This document shows positions 8,648 through 18,475 of a stretch of 64,000 bases of DNA, one piece after another. A model generated the notes under the pieces. That model ran no database searches, was not told the DNA's origin, and saw only the letters and a list, made by a program, of their open reading frames with translations. This stretch comes from Rhizobium sp. NRK18 (lineage in GTDB: Bacteria > Pseudomonadota > Alphaproteobacteria > Rhizobiales > Rhizobiaceae). Position 1 is the first letter of the stretch, and each line of letters begins with the position of its first letter. The translations under genes and the position numbers were made by a program. Location: positions 2,447,681-2,511,680 of the forward strand of contig NZ_JANFMV010000001.1 in NCBI RefSeq assembly GCF_024385575.1. The letters are read 5' to 3'.

Positions 8648-9805
8648 TCAGGCGATCCAGCGCGCCAGCCGGTCGGTCGCCTCGACCATCTCCTCGTAGG
8701 AACCGGCATAGGAAAAGCGCATCGTGCGATTGCCCTCCAGCGGATCGAAATCGAGGCCGGGCGTTGCCGCCACGTCGATGTCGGCGAGCATCTTGCGGGC
8801 AAAGGCCATGCTGTCATTGGTGAAGCGGCTGACATCGACATAGGCATAGAACGCGCCGTCCATCGGGGACGCCAGATCGAAGCCGAGCGCCGGCAGACGT
8901 TCCAGCAGGAAGGCGCGGTTCTGGGCATAGGCCTGCTTGTAGACGTCCAGTTCGGCGCTCGCCGTCAGCGCCGCCGTTGCCGCGATCTGCGAAATCTCGG
9001 GCGCCGAGATATAGAGGCTTTGCGCCAAGCATTCCGTCGGGCGCACCAGCATTTCCGGCAGCACCATCCAGCCGATCCGCCAGCCGGTCATGCAATAGTA
9101 TTTCGAGAAGGAGTTGATGATCACCGCATCGCCGGTCAGTTCCAGCGCGCTGACTTCCTCGCCGGCAAAGGTCAGGCCGTGATAGATCTCGTCGGAAATG
9201 AAGGCGATGTCGTTGGCCGCGCAATAGTCGATGACGGCCTTCAGGGCCGCGCGGCCGGTGACGGTGCCGGTCGGATTGGCGGGACTGGCCAAGAGCACGC
9301 CCTTGAGCTTCACCCCTGCCCGGCTCTGCGCCTCCTCCAGGCTTTCCGGCGTCAGCGTGAAGCCAGACTGCGGCCCGGCGGCGACCTCGAGCACGTTGAG
9401 GCCCAACGCGCCGAGAATGTTGCGGTAGGCCGGATAGCCGGGCCTTGCGATCGCCACATGATCGCCGGCGTCGAACAGCGTCAGGAAGGCAAGGTTGAAG
9501 GCGGCGGACGAACCGGTGGTGACGGCAATGCGTTCCGGGGCGATGTCGAGCCCGTGACGCGCGCGATACATGTCGGCGATCGCCGCCTTCAGCTCCGCCG
9601 TGCCGAGCGCTTCGGTATAGCCCAGCCGACCGTGATCGAGCGCGGCGCGCGCCGCCGCCAGCGCCGCCTGAGGGGCGGGATGGACGGGCTGGCCGACGGC
9701 CATGGAAATCACCGGGCGTCCGGCCTTGCGCCGGCGCGTGGCCTCGGCAAGGACATCCATGGCATGGAACGGTTCTACGGAGGAGCGCTTGGAAATGGCG
9801 GGCAC
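8648..9805 (-). CDS. pyridoxal-phosphate aminotransferase (class I/II)
   Basis: Fold-type I aminotransferase. The PLP-binding lysine is in INSFSKYYCMTGWRIGW, and the motifs AVGQPVHPAPQ, SPANPTGTVTG and FISDEIYHGL are present. The start is taken as GTG 9805 (385 aa), since the family begins with a sequence like PAISKRSSVEPFHAMDVL and AGAGAAAG lies upstream. The frame is open to GTG 9883, but those 26 extra residues look non-coding. The substrate cannot be told from sequence; aspartate-type or broad-specificity activity is usual. The gene is convergent with rne and divergent from the DsbA-like gene. Confidence 0.9.
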   Translation of the reverse strand: MPAISKRSSVEPFHAMDVLAEATRRRKAGRPVISMAVGQPVHPAPQAALAAARAALDHGRLGYTEALGTAELKAAIADMYRARHGLDIAPERIAVTTGSSAAFNLAFLTLFDAGDHVAIARPGYPAYRNILGALGLNVLEVAAGPQSGFTLTPESLEEAQSRAGVKLKGVLLASPANPTGTVTGRAALKAVIDYCAANDIAFISDEIYHGLTFAGEEVSALELTGDAVIINSFSKYYCMTGWRIGWMVLPEMLVRPTECLAQSLYISAPEISQIAATAALTASAELDVYKQAYAQNRAFLLERLPALGFDLASPMDGAFYAYVDVSRFTNDSMAFARKMLADIDVAATPGLDFDPLEGNRTMRFSYAGSYEEMVEATDRLARWIA

Positions 9806-10013
9806 TGGCTTTCTCTTTCGGCTTGCATTCAGCCCGGACAAAAGGCCGGGAACCGACCTTTGCCGCATCCGGCCCGCCATCACAATCCCGCGAGGACACC
9901 TATCCGCCCAGATTTTGATGTTTGCTCCCCGTGTACCTGCCGGTTATTTTGCGCTACGCCATTCGAAAACGCCCGGGATTGATCCGCATCCCCGCGTACG
10001 CCAAGAGGATTAT

Positions 10014-10775
10014 ATGACGTTGATCAGGAAAACAGTCGCCGCTCTCTCCATGACCGCCATGATCGTGGCGCAGACGCCCGCACGGGCCGAGATGTCCGAT
10101 GAGCAGAAGCAGGAATTCGGCGCCTTCATCAAGCAGTACCTGATTGAAAACCCGGAGATCCTGATCGACGTCCAGAAGGCCCTGCAGGCCAAGCAGGAGC
10201 AGGCACAGGTCGCCGCCGCCCAGCAGGCCATCGAGAAGGACAAGAACGAGATCTTCGCCTCGAAGGCCGACCTCGTGCTCGGCAATCCGACCGGTGATGT
10301 CACCGTCGTCGAGTTCTTCGACTACAATTGCGGCTATTGCCGCCGCGCCCTGCCCGACATGACCAACATCCTGAAGGAGGACAAGAACGTCCGCTTCGTG
10401 CTGAAGGAACTGCCGATCCTCGGGCCCGATTCGACTGCGGCCCACAAGGTCGCCGACGCCTTCCGCCAGATCGCTCCGGAGAAATACGGCGAATTCCATC
10501 TGAAGCTGCTCGGCGGCAAGGGCCGTGCCACCGCCGAGACCGCCACCGCGCTCGCCGTCTCCATGGGTGTCAGCAAGGAAAAGATCGAAGAGACGATCAA
10601 GAAATTCCCGAACGACAAGCTGGTCGACCAGAACATCGAGCTCGCGCAGAACCTCGGCGTCTCCGGCACCCCGTCCTACGTGATCGGCGACGAAGCGGTC
10701 TATGGCGCGGTCGGCAAGGATTCGCTCGAGGAAAAGATTTCCAATGTCAGGGCCTGCGGCAAGGCCACCTGCTGA
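10014..10775 (+). CDS. DsbA-family thiol:disulfide oxidoreductase (DsbG/ScsC-like)
   Basis: Exported thioredoxin-fold protein of 253 aa with a signal peptide (MTLIRKTVAALSMTAMIVAQ...ARAEM). An N-terminal helical segment (about 30-80), probably used for oligomerisation, is followed by the DsbA domain. The active site is C106-G-Y-C109 in FFDYNCGYCRRALPDM, and the cis-Pro loop is SGTPSYVIGD. It probably introduces or isomerises disulfides in periplasmic proteins. AAGAGGAT precedes the ATG at 10014; the open frame from 9702 overlaps the aminotransferase and is not real. A hairpin follows at 10802-10829. Confidence 0.93.
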   Translation: MTLIRKTVAALSMTAMIVAQTPARAEMSDEQKQEFGAFIKQYLIENPEILIDVQKALQAKQEQAQVAAAQQAIEKDKNEIFASKADLVLGNPTGDVTVVEFFDYNCGYCRRALPDMTNILKEDKNVRFVLKELPILGPDSTAAHKVADAFRQIAPEKYGEFHLKLLGGKGRATAETATALAVSMGVSKEKIEETIKKFPNDKLVDQNIELAQNLGVSGTPSYVIGDEAVYGAVGKDSLEEKISNVRACGKATC

Positions 10776-10801
10776 CCTCTCCCATTCGCGCTGCCTTCAA
10801 A

Positions 10802-10829
10802 CCGCCTTTCTTCTTTGGATGAAAGGCGG
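10802..10829 (+). terminator. hairpin after the DsbA-like gene
   Basis: CCGCCTTTC (10802-10810) and GAAAGGCGG (10821-10829) form a perfect 9-bp stem with a 10-base loop, 27 bases past the stop. Only a short T-rich segment follows, so termination may be weak or factor-assisted. Confidence 0.5.
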
Positions 10830-10855
10830 GAGTTTACCATTGGACCGTCTTTGGG

Positions 10856-10902
10856 CTTTTCCTCGCCCTCAGGCCGGTCTATAGGTGGCCGTTACATAAC
10901 GG
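10856..10902 (+). promoter_or_regulatory. candidate accBC promoter with overlapping palindrome
   Basis: CTTTTC (10856-10861), 17 bases, CTATAG (10879-10884) resembles the rhizobial CTTGAC-N17-CTATAT promoter. The perfect palindrome CCGTTACATAACGG (10889-10902) sits exactly where transcription would begin, as an operator would. About 100 bases of leader then precede accB. No regulator is identified. Confidence 0.35.
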
Positions 10903-11006
10903 GGCCAAGGCATTGCGTATGATCGCGCCCGCCCCATGGCTTTACCAGGGGAGCGGCTCCATGCTTCCCTCCACTGCTGAATAAGAAAAGAACACAGGGC
11001 AAACCC

Positions 11007-11489
11007 ATGGCTGAAAAGAAATCCGGCATCGATAAAGAGCTGATCCGCGATCTTGCCGATATCCTCAACAACACCGACCTGACCGAGATCGAAGTCGAAC
11101 AGGACGACCTGCGCATTCGCGTCTCGCGCAATGTCACCGCAGCTCCGGCGATGCAGATGCCGTATTACGCACCGGCACCGGCTGCCGCTGCGCCGGCTCC
11201 TGCCGCACCGGCTGCCACCGCAGCCGCCCCGGCCGCAGCACCGGCCCGCAACCCGGCAAACACCGTCAGCGCACCGATGGTCGGCACGGTCTACATGTCG
11301 CCGGCTCCGGGCGCCCGTCCGTTCATCGAAGTCGGCGCGACGGTCAAGGAAGGCCAGACGCTGCTGATCATCGAAGCGATGAAGACCATGAACCAGATCC
11401 CGGCGCCGCGTTCCGGCAAGGTCACCGAGATCCTGGTCGACGACGCAACTCCGGTTGAATACGGCGAAGCTCTCGTCGTCATCGAATAG
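11007..11489 (+). CDS. accB: biotin carboxyl carrier protein of acetyl-CoA carboxylase
   Basis: BCCP carries biotin between the carboxylase (AccC) and the carboxyltransferase in malonyl-CoA synthesis, the first step of fatty acid synthesis. It has 160 aa: an N-terminal helical part (1-45), an Ala/Pro-rich flexible linker (about 50-85), and the biotinyl domain with Lys126 in [14 protein letters not shown], the site modified by biotin ligase. It is followed 11 bases later by accC. In several relatives I recall aroQ just upstream of accB; here that space holds only 231 non-coding bases. Confidence 0.97.
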   Translation: MAEKKSGIDKELIRDLADILNNTDLTEIEVEQDDLRIRVSRNVTAAPAMQMPYYAPAPAAAAPAPAAPAATAAAPAAAPARNPANTVSAPMVGTVYMSPAPGARPFIEVGATVKEGQTLLIIEAMKTMNQIPAPRSGKVTEILVDDATPVEYGEALVVIE

Positions 11490-11500
11490 GTTCCGGCACC

Positions 11501-12847
11501 ATGATTTCCAAGATCCTCATAGCGAACCGCGGAGAAATCGCGCTCCGTGTGCTTCGTGCGTGCAAGGAGCTCGGCATCGCCACGGTCGCCGTTCATTCGA
11601 CCGCGGACGCCGATGCCATGCATGTGCGCCTCGCAGACGAAAGCGTGTGCATCGGCCCGCCGCCGTCACGCGACAGCTACCTCAACATTCACCAGATCGT
11701 CGCCGCCTGTGAAATCACCGGCGCCGATGCGGTGCATCCGGGCTACGGCTTCCTGTCGGAGAACGCCAAGTTCGCCGACATTCTCGACGCCCACGGCATC
11801 ACCTTCATCGGCCCGACCGCGGATCACATCCGCATCATGGGCGACAAGATCACCGCCAAGCAGACGGCGCAGGAGCTCGGCATTCCCGTGGTTCCCGGTT
11901 CCGACGGCGAAGTGAAGCCGGAAAACGCCTTGGCGGTCGCCCGCCAGATTGGCTTCCCCGTCCTCATCAAGGCCACTGCCGGTGGCGGCGGCCGCGGCAT
12001 GAAGGTCGCCAAGACCGAAGCCGAGCTGGAAGAAGCCGTCTCGACCGCCCGTTCCGAAGCGCTTGCCGCCTTCGGCAATGACGCGGTCTACATGGAGAAA
12101 TACCTCGGCAAGCCGCGGCATATCGAAATCCAGGTCGTCGGCGACGGTGAAGGCAATGCCATCCACCTCGGCGAACGCGACTGCTCGCTGCAGCGCCGCC
12201 ACCAGAAGGTCTGGGAAGAGGCGAATTCGCCTGCGTTGAACCACGAGCAGCGCATGAAGATCGGCCAGGTCTGCGCCGACGCCATGAAGAAGCTAAAATA
12301 TCGCGGCGCCGGCACGATCGAATTCCTCTACGAGAACGGCGAGTTCTATTTCATCGAAATGAACACCCGCCTGCAGGTGGAGCATCCGATCACCGAAGCG
12401 ATCACCGGCATCGATCTCGTGCACGAGCAGATCCGCGTCGCCTCCGGCGGCGGACTGTCGGTCACGCAGGACGAGGTGCATTTTTCCGGTCACGCGATCG
12501 AGTGCCGCATCAACGCCGAAGATCCGCGCACCTTCGTCCCCTCGCCGGGCACGATCACGCATTTCCACGCTCCGGGCGGGCTTGGCGTGCGTGTCGATTC
12601 GGGCGCGTATCAGGGCTACAAGATCCCGCCCTACTACGACAGCCTGATCGGCAAGCTGATCGTTCACGGACGGACCCGAGTCGAATGCATGATGCGCCTG
12701 CGCCGCGTTCTCGACGAATTCGTCATCGACGGCATCAAGACGACGCTGCCGCTGTTCCAGGACCTGATCGGCAACCAGGACATCGCCAATGGCGATTACG
12801 ACATCCACTGGCTGGAAGAGTATCTGGCGAAAAGCGCCGACAGCTAA
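11501..12847 (+). CDS. accC: biotin carboxylase subunit of acetyl-CoA carboxylase
   Basis: ATP-dependent carboxylation of biotin on AccB, 448 aa, the normal family length. Motifs seen: N-terminal [20 protein letters not shown]-grasp glycine loop [13 protein letters not shown], biotin-site [16 protein letters not shown], and catalytic [23 protein letters not shown]. It forms an operon with accB upstream and probably aat downstream, 9 bases after its stop. Confidence 0.98.
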   Translation: MISKILIANRGEIALRVLRACKELGIATVAVHSTADADAMHVRLADESVCIGPPPSRDSYLNIHQIVAACEITGADAVHPGYGFLSENAKFADILDAHGITFIGPTADHIRIMGDKITAKQTAQELGIPVVPGSDGEVKPENALAVARQIGFPVLIKATAGGGGRGMKVAKTEAELEEAVSTARSEALAAFGNDAVYMEKYLGKPRHIEIQVVGDGEGNAIHLGERDCSLQRRHQKVWEEANSPALNHEQRMKIGQVCADAMKKLKYRGAGTIEFLYENGEFYFIEMNTRLQVEHPITEAITGIDLVHEQIRVASGGGLSVTQDEVHFSGHAIECRINAEDPRTFVPSPGTITHFHAPGGLGVRVDSGAYQGYKIPPYYDSLIGKLIVHGRTRVECMMRLRRVLDEFVIDGIKTTLPLFQDLIGNQDIANGDYDIHWLEEYLAKSADS

Positions 12848-12856
12848 AGAGCGGCC

Positions 12857-13471
12857 ATGACAAAGCGCAGCAGGAAAGACCGAATCACACCGGAAATCCT
12901 GCTGCGCGCCTATTCGATCGGCCTGTTTCCCATGGCCGAGTCGGCGGATGATCCGGAAATCTTCTGGGTCGAGCCCGACATGCGGGGCGTCATTCCCCTC
13001 GACGGTTTCCACGTTTCCAAAAGCCTGAAGAAGACGATGGCGAAGAACCCCTTCGACATCCGCTTCGACACGGACTTCGATGGCGTGATCTCCGGCTGTG
13101 CGGAGGCGACCAAAGACCGGCCCAGCACCTGGATCAATTCAACGATCCGCGACCTCTACGCCGCACTGTTCTCCTTCGGCCATGTGCACACGGTCGAAGC
13201 CTGGCGCGATGGCGGACTGGTCGGCGGTCTGTACGGGGTATCCCTGGGATCAGCGTTCTTTGGCGAGAGCATGTTCTCGCGGGCGACCGATGCCTCGAAA
13301 ATCTGCCTCGTGCACCTGGTGGAGCGCCTGAAGACGCGCGGTTTCACCCTTCTCGACACGCAGTTCACCACCGACCACCTGAAGACTTTCGGCGCGATCG
13401 ACGTGCCCAAGGGCGATTATGCCGCACTGCTGACCAGGGCCATGCAGTCGGAAAACCTGCCGTTCAACTGA
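12857..13471 (+). CDS. aat: leucyl/phenylalanyl-tRNA--protein transferase
   Basis: Adds Leu or Phe to N-terminal Arg or Lys of proteins, making them ClpS/ClpAP substrates in the N-end rule pathway. It has 204 aa with the family motifs [45 protein letters not shown] and [16 protein letters not shown]. It follows accC by 9 bases and is the likely last gene of the accBC-aat transcript. It is convergent with the DUF2155 gene, 9 bases away. Confidence 0.96.
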   Translation: MTKRSRKDRITPEILLRAYSIGLFPMAESADDPEIFWVEPDMRGVIPLDGFHVSKSLKKTMAKNPFDIRFDTDFDGVISGCAEATKDRPSTWINSTIRDLYAALFSFGHVHTVEAWRDGGLVGGLYGVSLGSAFFGESMFSRATDASKICLVHLVERLKTRGFTLLDTQFTTDHLKTFGAIDVPKGDYAALLTRAMQSENLPFN

Positions 13472-13480
13472 AAAGACTGA

Positions 13481-14083
13481 TCAGAACTTGAGTTCGACGC
13501 CGTCGGCCGGCTTGTCCTGCTGCGCAGGGTCTGCCTGCGGAGGCGCCAGCGTCTGGCCATCCGGGTTCGGGGTCTCGATCGTGCCGAGGCTCTTGACGCT
13601 GTCGGCCGTCGTGTCCGGCGGCGCAACTTCGTTCTTCGGCGGCACGAAACCGTCCGGCGGAGGAACGTCGGAGGTCTGCTTGCAACCCTTCAGCCAGACG
13701 TCGTAGATCGCATGCTCGACGGCATTGAGGCCCGGGCTGTCGGCAAACATCCAGCCGGTGAAGATGCGGCGGATCTTGCGATTGAGGGTGATTTCGTCGA
13801 CCTCAACGAAGGAATCGATCTTCTGGGCTTCCTCGTCGTCGCGCGAATAGCAGACCTTCGGGGTCACCTGAAGGGCGCCGAACTGGACGGTCTCGTTGAC
13901 ATAGACGTCGAATGTGGTGATGCGGCCGGTGATCTTGTCGAGACCGGAGAAGACGGCAACCGCGTTGGAGAGCCGGTTGGCGGCGGCCTGATGCGGCAGC
14001 ACCAGCGGCAACGCTGCAGCCACGGCCACAAGGCCGGCTCTTGCGAGGCTGCGGGCGGCTGCGATCCGCTTCACTTGGTTCAT
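13481..14083 (-). CDS. DUF2155 protein, exported
   Basis: Conserved alphaproteobacterial protein of unknown role. The start is taken at ATG 14083 (200 aa) because CCGGAGA lies 9 bases upstream; ATG 14092 is the alternative, and the frame to 14182 is unlikely. A signal peptide (about 1-35) is followed by the DUF2155 region containing LDKITGRITTFDVYVNET and IFTGWMFADSPGLNAVEHA, then a Pro-rich tail with DVPPPDGFVPPKNEVAPP. It stands next to the NDUFA12-like gene, a pairing I recall from other alphaproteobacteria, so a link to respiratory complex assembly is possible but unproven. Confidence 0.85.
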   Translation of the reverse strand: MNQVKRIAAARSLARAGLVAVAAALPLVLPHQAAANRLSNAVAVFSGLDKITGRITTFDVYVNETVQFGALQVTPKVCYSRDDEEAQKIDSFVEVDEITLNRKIRRIFTGWMFADSPGLNAVEHAIYDVWLKGCKQTSDVPPPDGFVPPKNEVAPPDTTADSVKSLGTIETPNPDGQTLAPPQADPAQQDKPADGVELKF

Positions 14084-14229
14084 TGCAGGCATTCTCCGGC
14101 GCGGCGTCTTGAAAGTGCGTAGGCTGTCACGCCCGTCGATCCGCACTATTCGACAATTGTGGCCAAAAGGAGCAATTGGCAATCCGAGGCGTGACCGCGG
14201 CGGTCAATGCCGCGGCATCGGTCCGCCAC

Positions 14230-14625
14230 TCAGGAACCCGGCGTCCAGGCGTCGTAATCGCCCGTCACGCGCGGACGCTCGCCGACGTGGGACAGGGAGC
14301 CCGGCGGACGGTAGGCCGCAGGCGTGCCGGTCGGGTTGGACCTGTGCGCCTTCTGCCACTCGCGCGGCTTGTAGTCTTCCTTCGACGGCGGCGTATCGGT
14401 GCGGTGGTGCATCCAGCCGTGCCAACCCGGGGGAATCGCGGACGCTTCGGCGTAACCGTTATAGATCACCCAACGGCGTTGCAGGCCGTAGGTCGACAAT
14501 CCGCCTTCGTAATAGACATTGCCGAACTCGTCTTCACCGACGCGCTTGCCCTTGCGCCACGTGTAGAAGCGCGTGCCGAGCGTCTGGCCGTTCCACCATG
14601 TGAAGAGCTGCAGGAGAAACTTCAT
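14230..14625 (-). CDS. NADH:ubiquinone oxidoreductase subunit NDUFA12-like (B17.2 family)
   Basis: Accessory subunit of respiratory complex I, known from mitochondria and from alphaproteobacteria such as Paracoccus. The protein is 131 aa from ATG 14625. It begins MKFLLQLFTWWNGQTLGTRF and contains RVGEDEFGNVYYEGG, RWVIYNGYAEASAIPPGWHG and WMHHRTDTPP, the core family signatures. The tail ends GDYDAWTPGS. The main complex I genes are not in this window. It is co-directional with the DUF2155 gene, 146 bases away. Confidence 0.93.
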   Translation of the reverse strand: MKFLLQLFTWWNGQTLGTRFYTWRKGKRVGEDEFGNVYYEGGLSTYGLQRRWVIYNGYAEASAIPPGWHGWMHHRTDTPPSKEDYKPREWQKAHRSNPTGTPAAYRPPGSLSHVGERPRVTGDYDAWTPGS

Positions 14626-14740
14626 GCTTTTGGTCCCTTGAGAGCCGCCTGCATGGCGGCGCATGCAGGATAAAGAAATTCATGCTCCCGCTTATGCAAT
14701 CATACGCCCGCGATGTCCAGTGGCGGGACGCCGCATCCCG

Positions 14741-15262
14741 TCATTTCAGCTTCAACTTGAAACCGACATGGCTGGCGACGAAGCCGAGCCGCTCATAGAA
14801 GCGGTGTGCGTCCTTGCGGTTGCCGTTCGACGAAAGATCAACGAGCCGGACGCCGGCCTTTTCCGCCTCGGCAAGAGCGTGGCGCATCATCGCGGCACCG
14901 ATTCCCCTGCCCCGGCAATCGGCCCTTGTCTGGACGGCTCGAAGCGTCATTGTCAGGCCGCCGCGCGCGGTCAGCGTCCTGCTGATCACCGTCTGGAACG
15001 TACCAACCAAATCCCCATTCACCTCCGCGACGTAGAGGCTCTGATGAGGCGATGCGTCTATATCCGAGAAGGCGAGCCGATAGTCCGACATTGCCTCCTC
15101 GTCCAGCGTATCGCCATGCCCGCCGATATCGTCGGAGGCCAGCATGGCGACGATTGCCGGCACATCCTCCGGCCGCGCCAAGCGGACAAGAATAGTATCG
15201 GCGCCAAGCGCGGCCCCGCTTGCTGTCGGGCCCCGAGTCACGGCATCATCGCTATCATTCAT
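14741..15262 (-). CDS. GNAT family N-acetyltransferase
   Basis: 173 aa GCN5-related acetyltransferase. The acetyl-CoA binding motif A is seen as VQTRADCRGRGIGAAMMRHA, followed by the C-terminal YERLGFVASHVGFKLKLK. An N-terminal 20 residues rich in Gly/Ala/Asp precede the domain, so the true start could be slightly downstream. The substrate is unknown. The gene is divergent from the small secreted protein gene at 15296, with 33 bases between the two starts, which implies a shared promoter region. Confidence 0.85.
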   Translation of the reverse strand: MNDSDDAVTRGPTASGAALGADTILVRLARPEDVPAIVAMLASDDIGGHGDTLDEEAMSDYRLAFSDIDASPHQSLYVAEVNGDLVGTFQTVISRTLTARGGLTMTLRAVQTRADCRGRGIGAAMMRHALAEAEKAGVRLVDLSSNGNRKDAHRFYERLGFVASHVGFKLKLK

Positions 15263-15295
15263 CCAACACTTCCCACTGCTTCCGGAGCCATAGGC

Positions 15296-15724
15296 ATGCG
15301 CCAGTTTTACGCGGTTTTCCTGATGATGCTAGCGTCGGTAGGCCCGGCGCTTGCCGAGGAGCAAGGCCCGATCGGCATCGCCTTCGTCGAGGCGCCGGAA
15401 CAGGGCGGCGGCGTGTGCACCGGCAGAGATCCGGAAACGGCATTTGCCTGCGCCCGGGAGAAATGCGTGGCGGAGAGCGGTGCGGCGGAAGAGGACTGTC
15501 TGTCGCGCACCTGGTGCTTTCCGGCCGGGTGGAGCGTTGACGTCTTCGTCCAGCACGAAGAAGGGCCGCATTGGCACGAGGTGCTATGCGGACTGGACAG
15601 CCGCGAGACGGCGATGGCGGTCGCGGCCGATCTCTGCGACAAGGGCCGCAGGCCGTACCTGATGGAATGCGCTGCGGCGCAGCTCTACGATCCGGACGGA
15701 AACACGGTCGAAGTCACCCCGTGA
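15296..15724 (+). CDS. small secreted cysteine-rich protein, unknown function
   Basis: 142 aa. A clear signal peptide (MRQFYAVFLMMLASVGPALA) precedes a mature part with eight Cys, suggesting disulfides in the periplasm. Segments such as GRDPETAFACAREKCVAESG and AVAADLCDKG recall DUF4189-like secreted proteins, but I cannot assign a family. The ATG at 15296 is preferred over the longer open frame from 14663, which covers the acetyltransferase antisense. It precedes lpiA by 129 bases on the same strand. Confidence 0.75.
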   Translation: MRQFYAVFLMMLASVGPALAEEQGPIGIAFVEAPEQGGGVCTGRDPETAFACAREKCVAESGAAEEDCLSRTWCFPAGWSVDVFVQHEEGPHWHEVLCGLDSRETAMAVAADLCDKGRRPYLMECAAAQLYDPDGNTVEVTP

Positions 15725-15853
15725 ATCCGCTCGGCATTTTGTCGCAGCCGCCGGTCGCCAGGGCGATCGCCCCAATTTTGTCGTGATGCGGGAAATTGAG
15801 TGCGGCCTGACACTCGCCCCATTTCTCTCTGCCTAAAGAAAAACGCGCCCCAC

Positions 15854-18475
15854 ATGAAGCACAGCGGCCCCTCAACCGCCCAGGACACTGAAGAAGACGC
15901 ACCGCGCACCTCCCGGCTGCAGCGCTTCTTCGAACGATTCCGCGACCAGATACTTCTGGTTTCCATCGTCGCGATCACCGCGGCGACTGCCTACGCAATC
16001 TATACAATGACGGAAGAAGTCCGTCTGGAGGATGTGCAGACGGCGCTTGCCGACACGCCCCTGCATTCGATCGGTCTCGCCCTCATCTTTACGGCGCTGA
16101 GCTTTGCGGCCCTGATCGGCTATGATCTCAACGCGATCGACTATGTGAAGAAGGATGAAAAACCGTCGACGCTTGCGGTCGCCGTGACCTCCTTCATGGC
16201 ATATTCGGTCGGCAACACCGCCGGTTTCGGCGCGCTCAGCGCCGGCGCGATCCGGCTGAGGGCCTATACCCGGCTCGGCCTGACACCGGAAGAAATCGGC
16301 CGCGTCATCGCCTTCGTCACCTTCTCGTTCGGGCTGGGGCTCCTCAGCGTCGCCGCACTCGCAGCGCTCATCACCGCGCCCCGGATCGCCTCGCTTGTCG
16401 GACTGCACGCCTGGCATGTCCGGCTGATCGCCATCATCGTCATCGTGCTGATGGGCGCGTTCGTCTATGCCGGCCGCAACGGCCGCAAGATCCGCATCGC
16501 CGGCTTCGTCGTCCGCCTGCCGGACAGCAAGACGTCGTCGCGGCAGTTCCTCGTCAGCGCCCTCGACATGGCCGCATCGGCCAGCATCCTGTATGTGCTG
16601 CTGCCGCACTCCTCGATCGGCTGGCCGGCCTTCTTCGCCGTCTTTTCCGTGGCCATCGGCCTCGGCGTCTTGAGCCATGTTCCCGCCGGTCTCGGCATCT
16701 TCGAAACGATCATCGTCTCGGCCTTAAGCGGCGAGGTCGATGTCGACCGCATTCTCGGCAGCCTCATCCTCTACCGGCTGATCTACAACCTGCTGCCGCT
16801 CGTCATCGCGGCGCTGGCGATGATTTTCATCGAGGCGCGGCGATTTTCGCACTATCCGGTGGCCAAGGCGATCCGGCAGATCGAATCGCGGCTGGCGCCG
16901 ACGCTTCTGTCGACGCTGGCGCTGGTGGCGGGCGCCATCCTGATCTTTTCCAGCGTCACGCCGATCGGCGACACCAAGATCGAGGCGCTGGAAGCCTTCG
17001 TGCCGCTCGCCGTCGTCGAGGGCGCGCATTTCATCTCGAGCATTCTCGGCCTCGTGCTGTTCCTTGCATCGCGCGGGCTTGCTCATCGGCTCGATGCCGC
17101 CTGGTGGATGGCGATCATCACCGCGGCGGCCGCGCTGTTCTTCTCGATCATCCGCACGATCTCGCCGATCGAGACGACGCTGCTGATCGTGCTGATCGCC
17201 GGTCTGGCGCTGACCCCGAAGCGCTTCCGCCGACCAGCCTCGCTGATCCGCCAGGCCTGGAGCCCGAGCTGGATCGCCGCCATGCTGGTGGTCATCGCCT
17301 CGACCGTTACGCTGATGCTCTTCGTCTATCGCGACGTCGACTACAGCAATGACCTGTGGTGGCAGTTCGAGATCACCGACCAGGCGCCGCGGGCGTTGCG
17401 CGCGGCACTCGGCCTTGCCATCGGCGGAACGGCCGTCGCGCTCTTCAGCCTGTTGCGGCCGGCACGGCTGAAGACGGCACCGATCCGCGGCGTCGAACTG
17501 CAGCAGGCGATTTCCATCGTCAAAGGCCAGAACATGGCCGATGGCAACATGGTGCGGATGGGCGACAAGCAGGTGCTGTTTTCCGACAGCGGCAACGCCT
17601 TCATCATGTATGCCGTCCAGGGCCGTTCCTGGGTCGCGCTGTTCGATCCGATCGGCCCCGACACCGAGCGCGGCGAACTGCTGTGGCGATTCGTCGAACG
17701 GGCACATGCCGCCGGCGGACGCGCGGTGCTCTACCAGATCTCGCCTGCCGTGCTTCCCTTCTGCGCCGACATGGGCTTGCGCGCCTACAAGCTCGGCGAA
17801 GCGGCGCACGTCTCGCTGCCCGGCTTCGAGCTCAAGGGCTCGAAGATGGCCAACCTCCGCCAGGCGATCAACAAGGGCTTGCGCGAAGGGCTTGAATTCT
17901 CCGTCATTGCCTGCGAGGAGGTGCCGGCGGTCCTGGCGGACCTCAAGAGCGTCTCGGACGCCTGGCTGGACGAGCATCAGACCCGTGAAAAGACCTTCTC
18001 GCTCGGGTCCTTCCAGCCCGACTATATCGCTTCGCAACCGGTCGCGGTGCTGCGTGTCGGCGGCCGGATGGTTGCATTCGCCACCCTTCTTGTGACAGAC
18101 AGCAAGGCAGAGGGTTCGGTGGATCTGATGCGGTTTTCGCCGGATGCGCCGAACGGAGCGATGGATTTCCTGTTCGTCCGCATCATCGAGTACATGCGCG
18201 ACGAAGGCTACCAGAGCTTCAACCTCGGCATGGCGCCGCTTTCGGGAATGTCGCGCCGCGAGACGGCTCCCGTCTGGGACCGGGTCGGCGGGGTGATCTT
18301 CGAGCACGCCGAGCGCTTCTACAACTTCAAGGGCCTAAAGGCCTACAAATCGAAATTCGCGCCGAAGTGGGAACCGCGCTACATCGCCATATCGGGCGGC
18401 ACCTCGCCGATGATCGCGATGATGGATGTCACGGTCCTGATCGGCGGCGGCCTCAGAGGAGTCGTCGGGAAATGA
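15854..18475 (+). CDS. lpiA: bifunctional lysyl-phosphatidylglycerol synthase/flippase (MprF/LpiA)
   Basis: Transfers lysine from Lys-tRNA to phosphatidylglycerol and flips the product, reducing membrane negative charge and aiding acid and cationic-peptide resistance. It has 873 aa from ATG 15854; a GTG at 15800 would add 18 residues. About 14 membrane segments occupy residues 30-530, with flippase motifs such as YSVGNTAGFGALSAGAIRLR and SHVPAGLGIFE. The cytosolic DUF2156 synthase domain (about 560-870) contains NAFIMYAVQGRSWVALFDPI and FNLGMAPLSGM. Its stop overlaps the acvB start (ATGA), so the two are translationally coupled. LpiA was first described as low-pH induced in Sinorhizobium. Confidence 0.95.
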   Translation: MKHSGPSTAQDTEEDAPRTSRLQRFFERFRDQILLVSIVAITAATAYAIYTMTEEVRLEDVQTALADTPLHSIGLALIFTALSFAALIGYDLNAIDYVKKDEKPSTLAVAVTSFMAYSVGNTAGFGALSAGAIRLRAYTRLGLTPEEIGRVIAFVTFSFGLGLLSVAALAALITAPRIASLVGLHAWHVRLIAIIVIVLMGAFVYAGRNGRKIRIAGFVVRLPDSKTSSRQFLVSALDMAASASILYVLLPHSSIGWPAFFAVFSVAIGLGVLSHVPAGLGIFETIIVSALSGEVDVDRILGSLILYRLIYNLLPLVIAALAMIFIEARRFSHYPVAKAIRQIESRLAPTLLSTLALVAGAILIFSSVTPIGDTKIEALEAFVPLAVVEGAHFISSILGLVLFLASRGLAHRLDAAWWMAIITAAAALFFSIIRTISPIETTLLIVLIAGLALTPKRFRRPASLIRQAWSPSWIAAMLVVIASTVTLMLFVYRDVDYSNDLWWQFEITDQAPRALRAALGLAIGGTAVALFSLLRPARLKTAPIRGVELQQAISIVKGQNMADGNMVRMGDKQVLFSDSGNAFIMYAVQGRSWVALFDPIGPDTERGELLWRFVERAHAAGGRAVLYQISPAVLPFCADMGLRAYKLGEAAHVSLPGFELKGSKMANLRQAINKGLREGLEFSVIACEEVPAVLADLKSVSDAWLDEHQTREKTFSLGSFQPDYIASQPVAVLRVGGRMVAFATLLVTDSKAEGSVDLMRFSPDAPNGAMDFLFVRIIEYMRDEGYQSFNLGMAPLSGMSRRETAPVWDRVGGVIFEHAERFYNFKGLKAYKSKFAPKWEPRYIAISGGTSPMIAMMDVTVLIGGGLRGVVGK

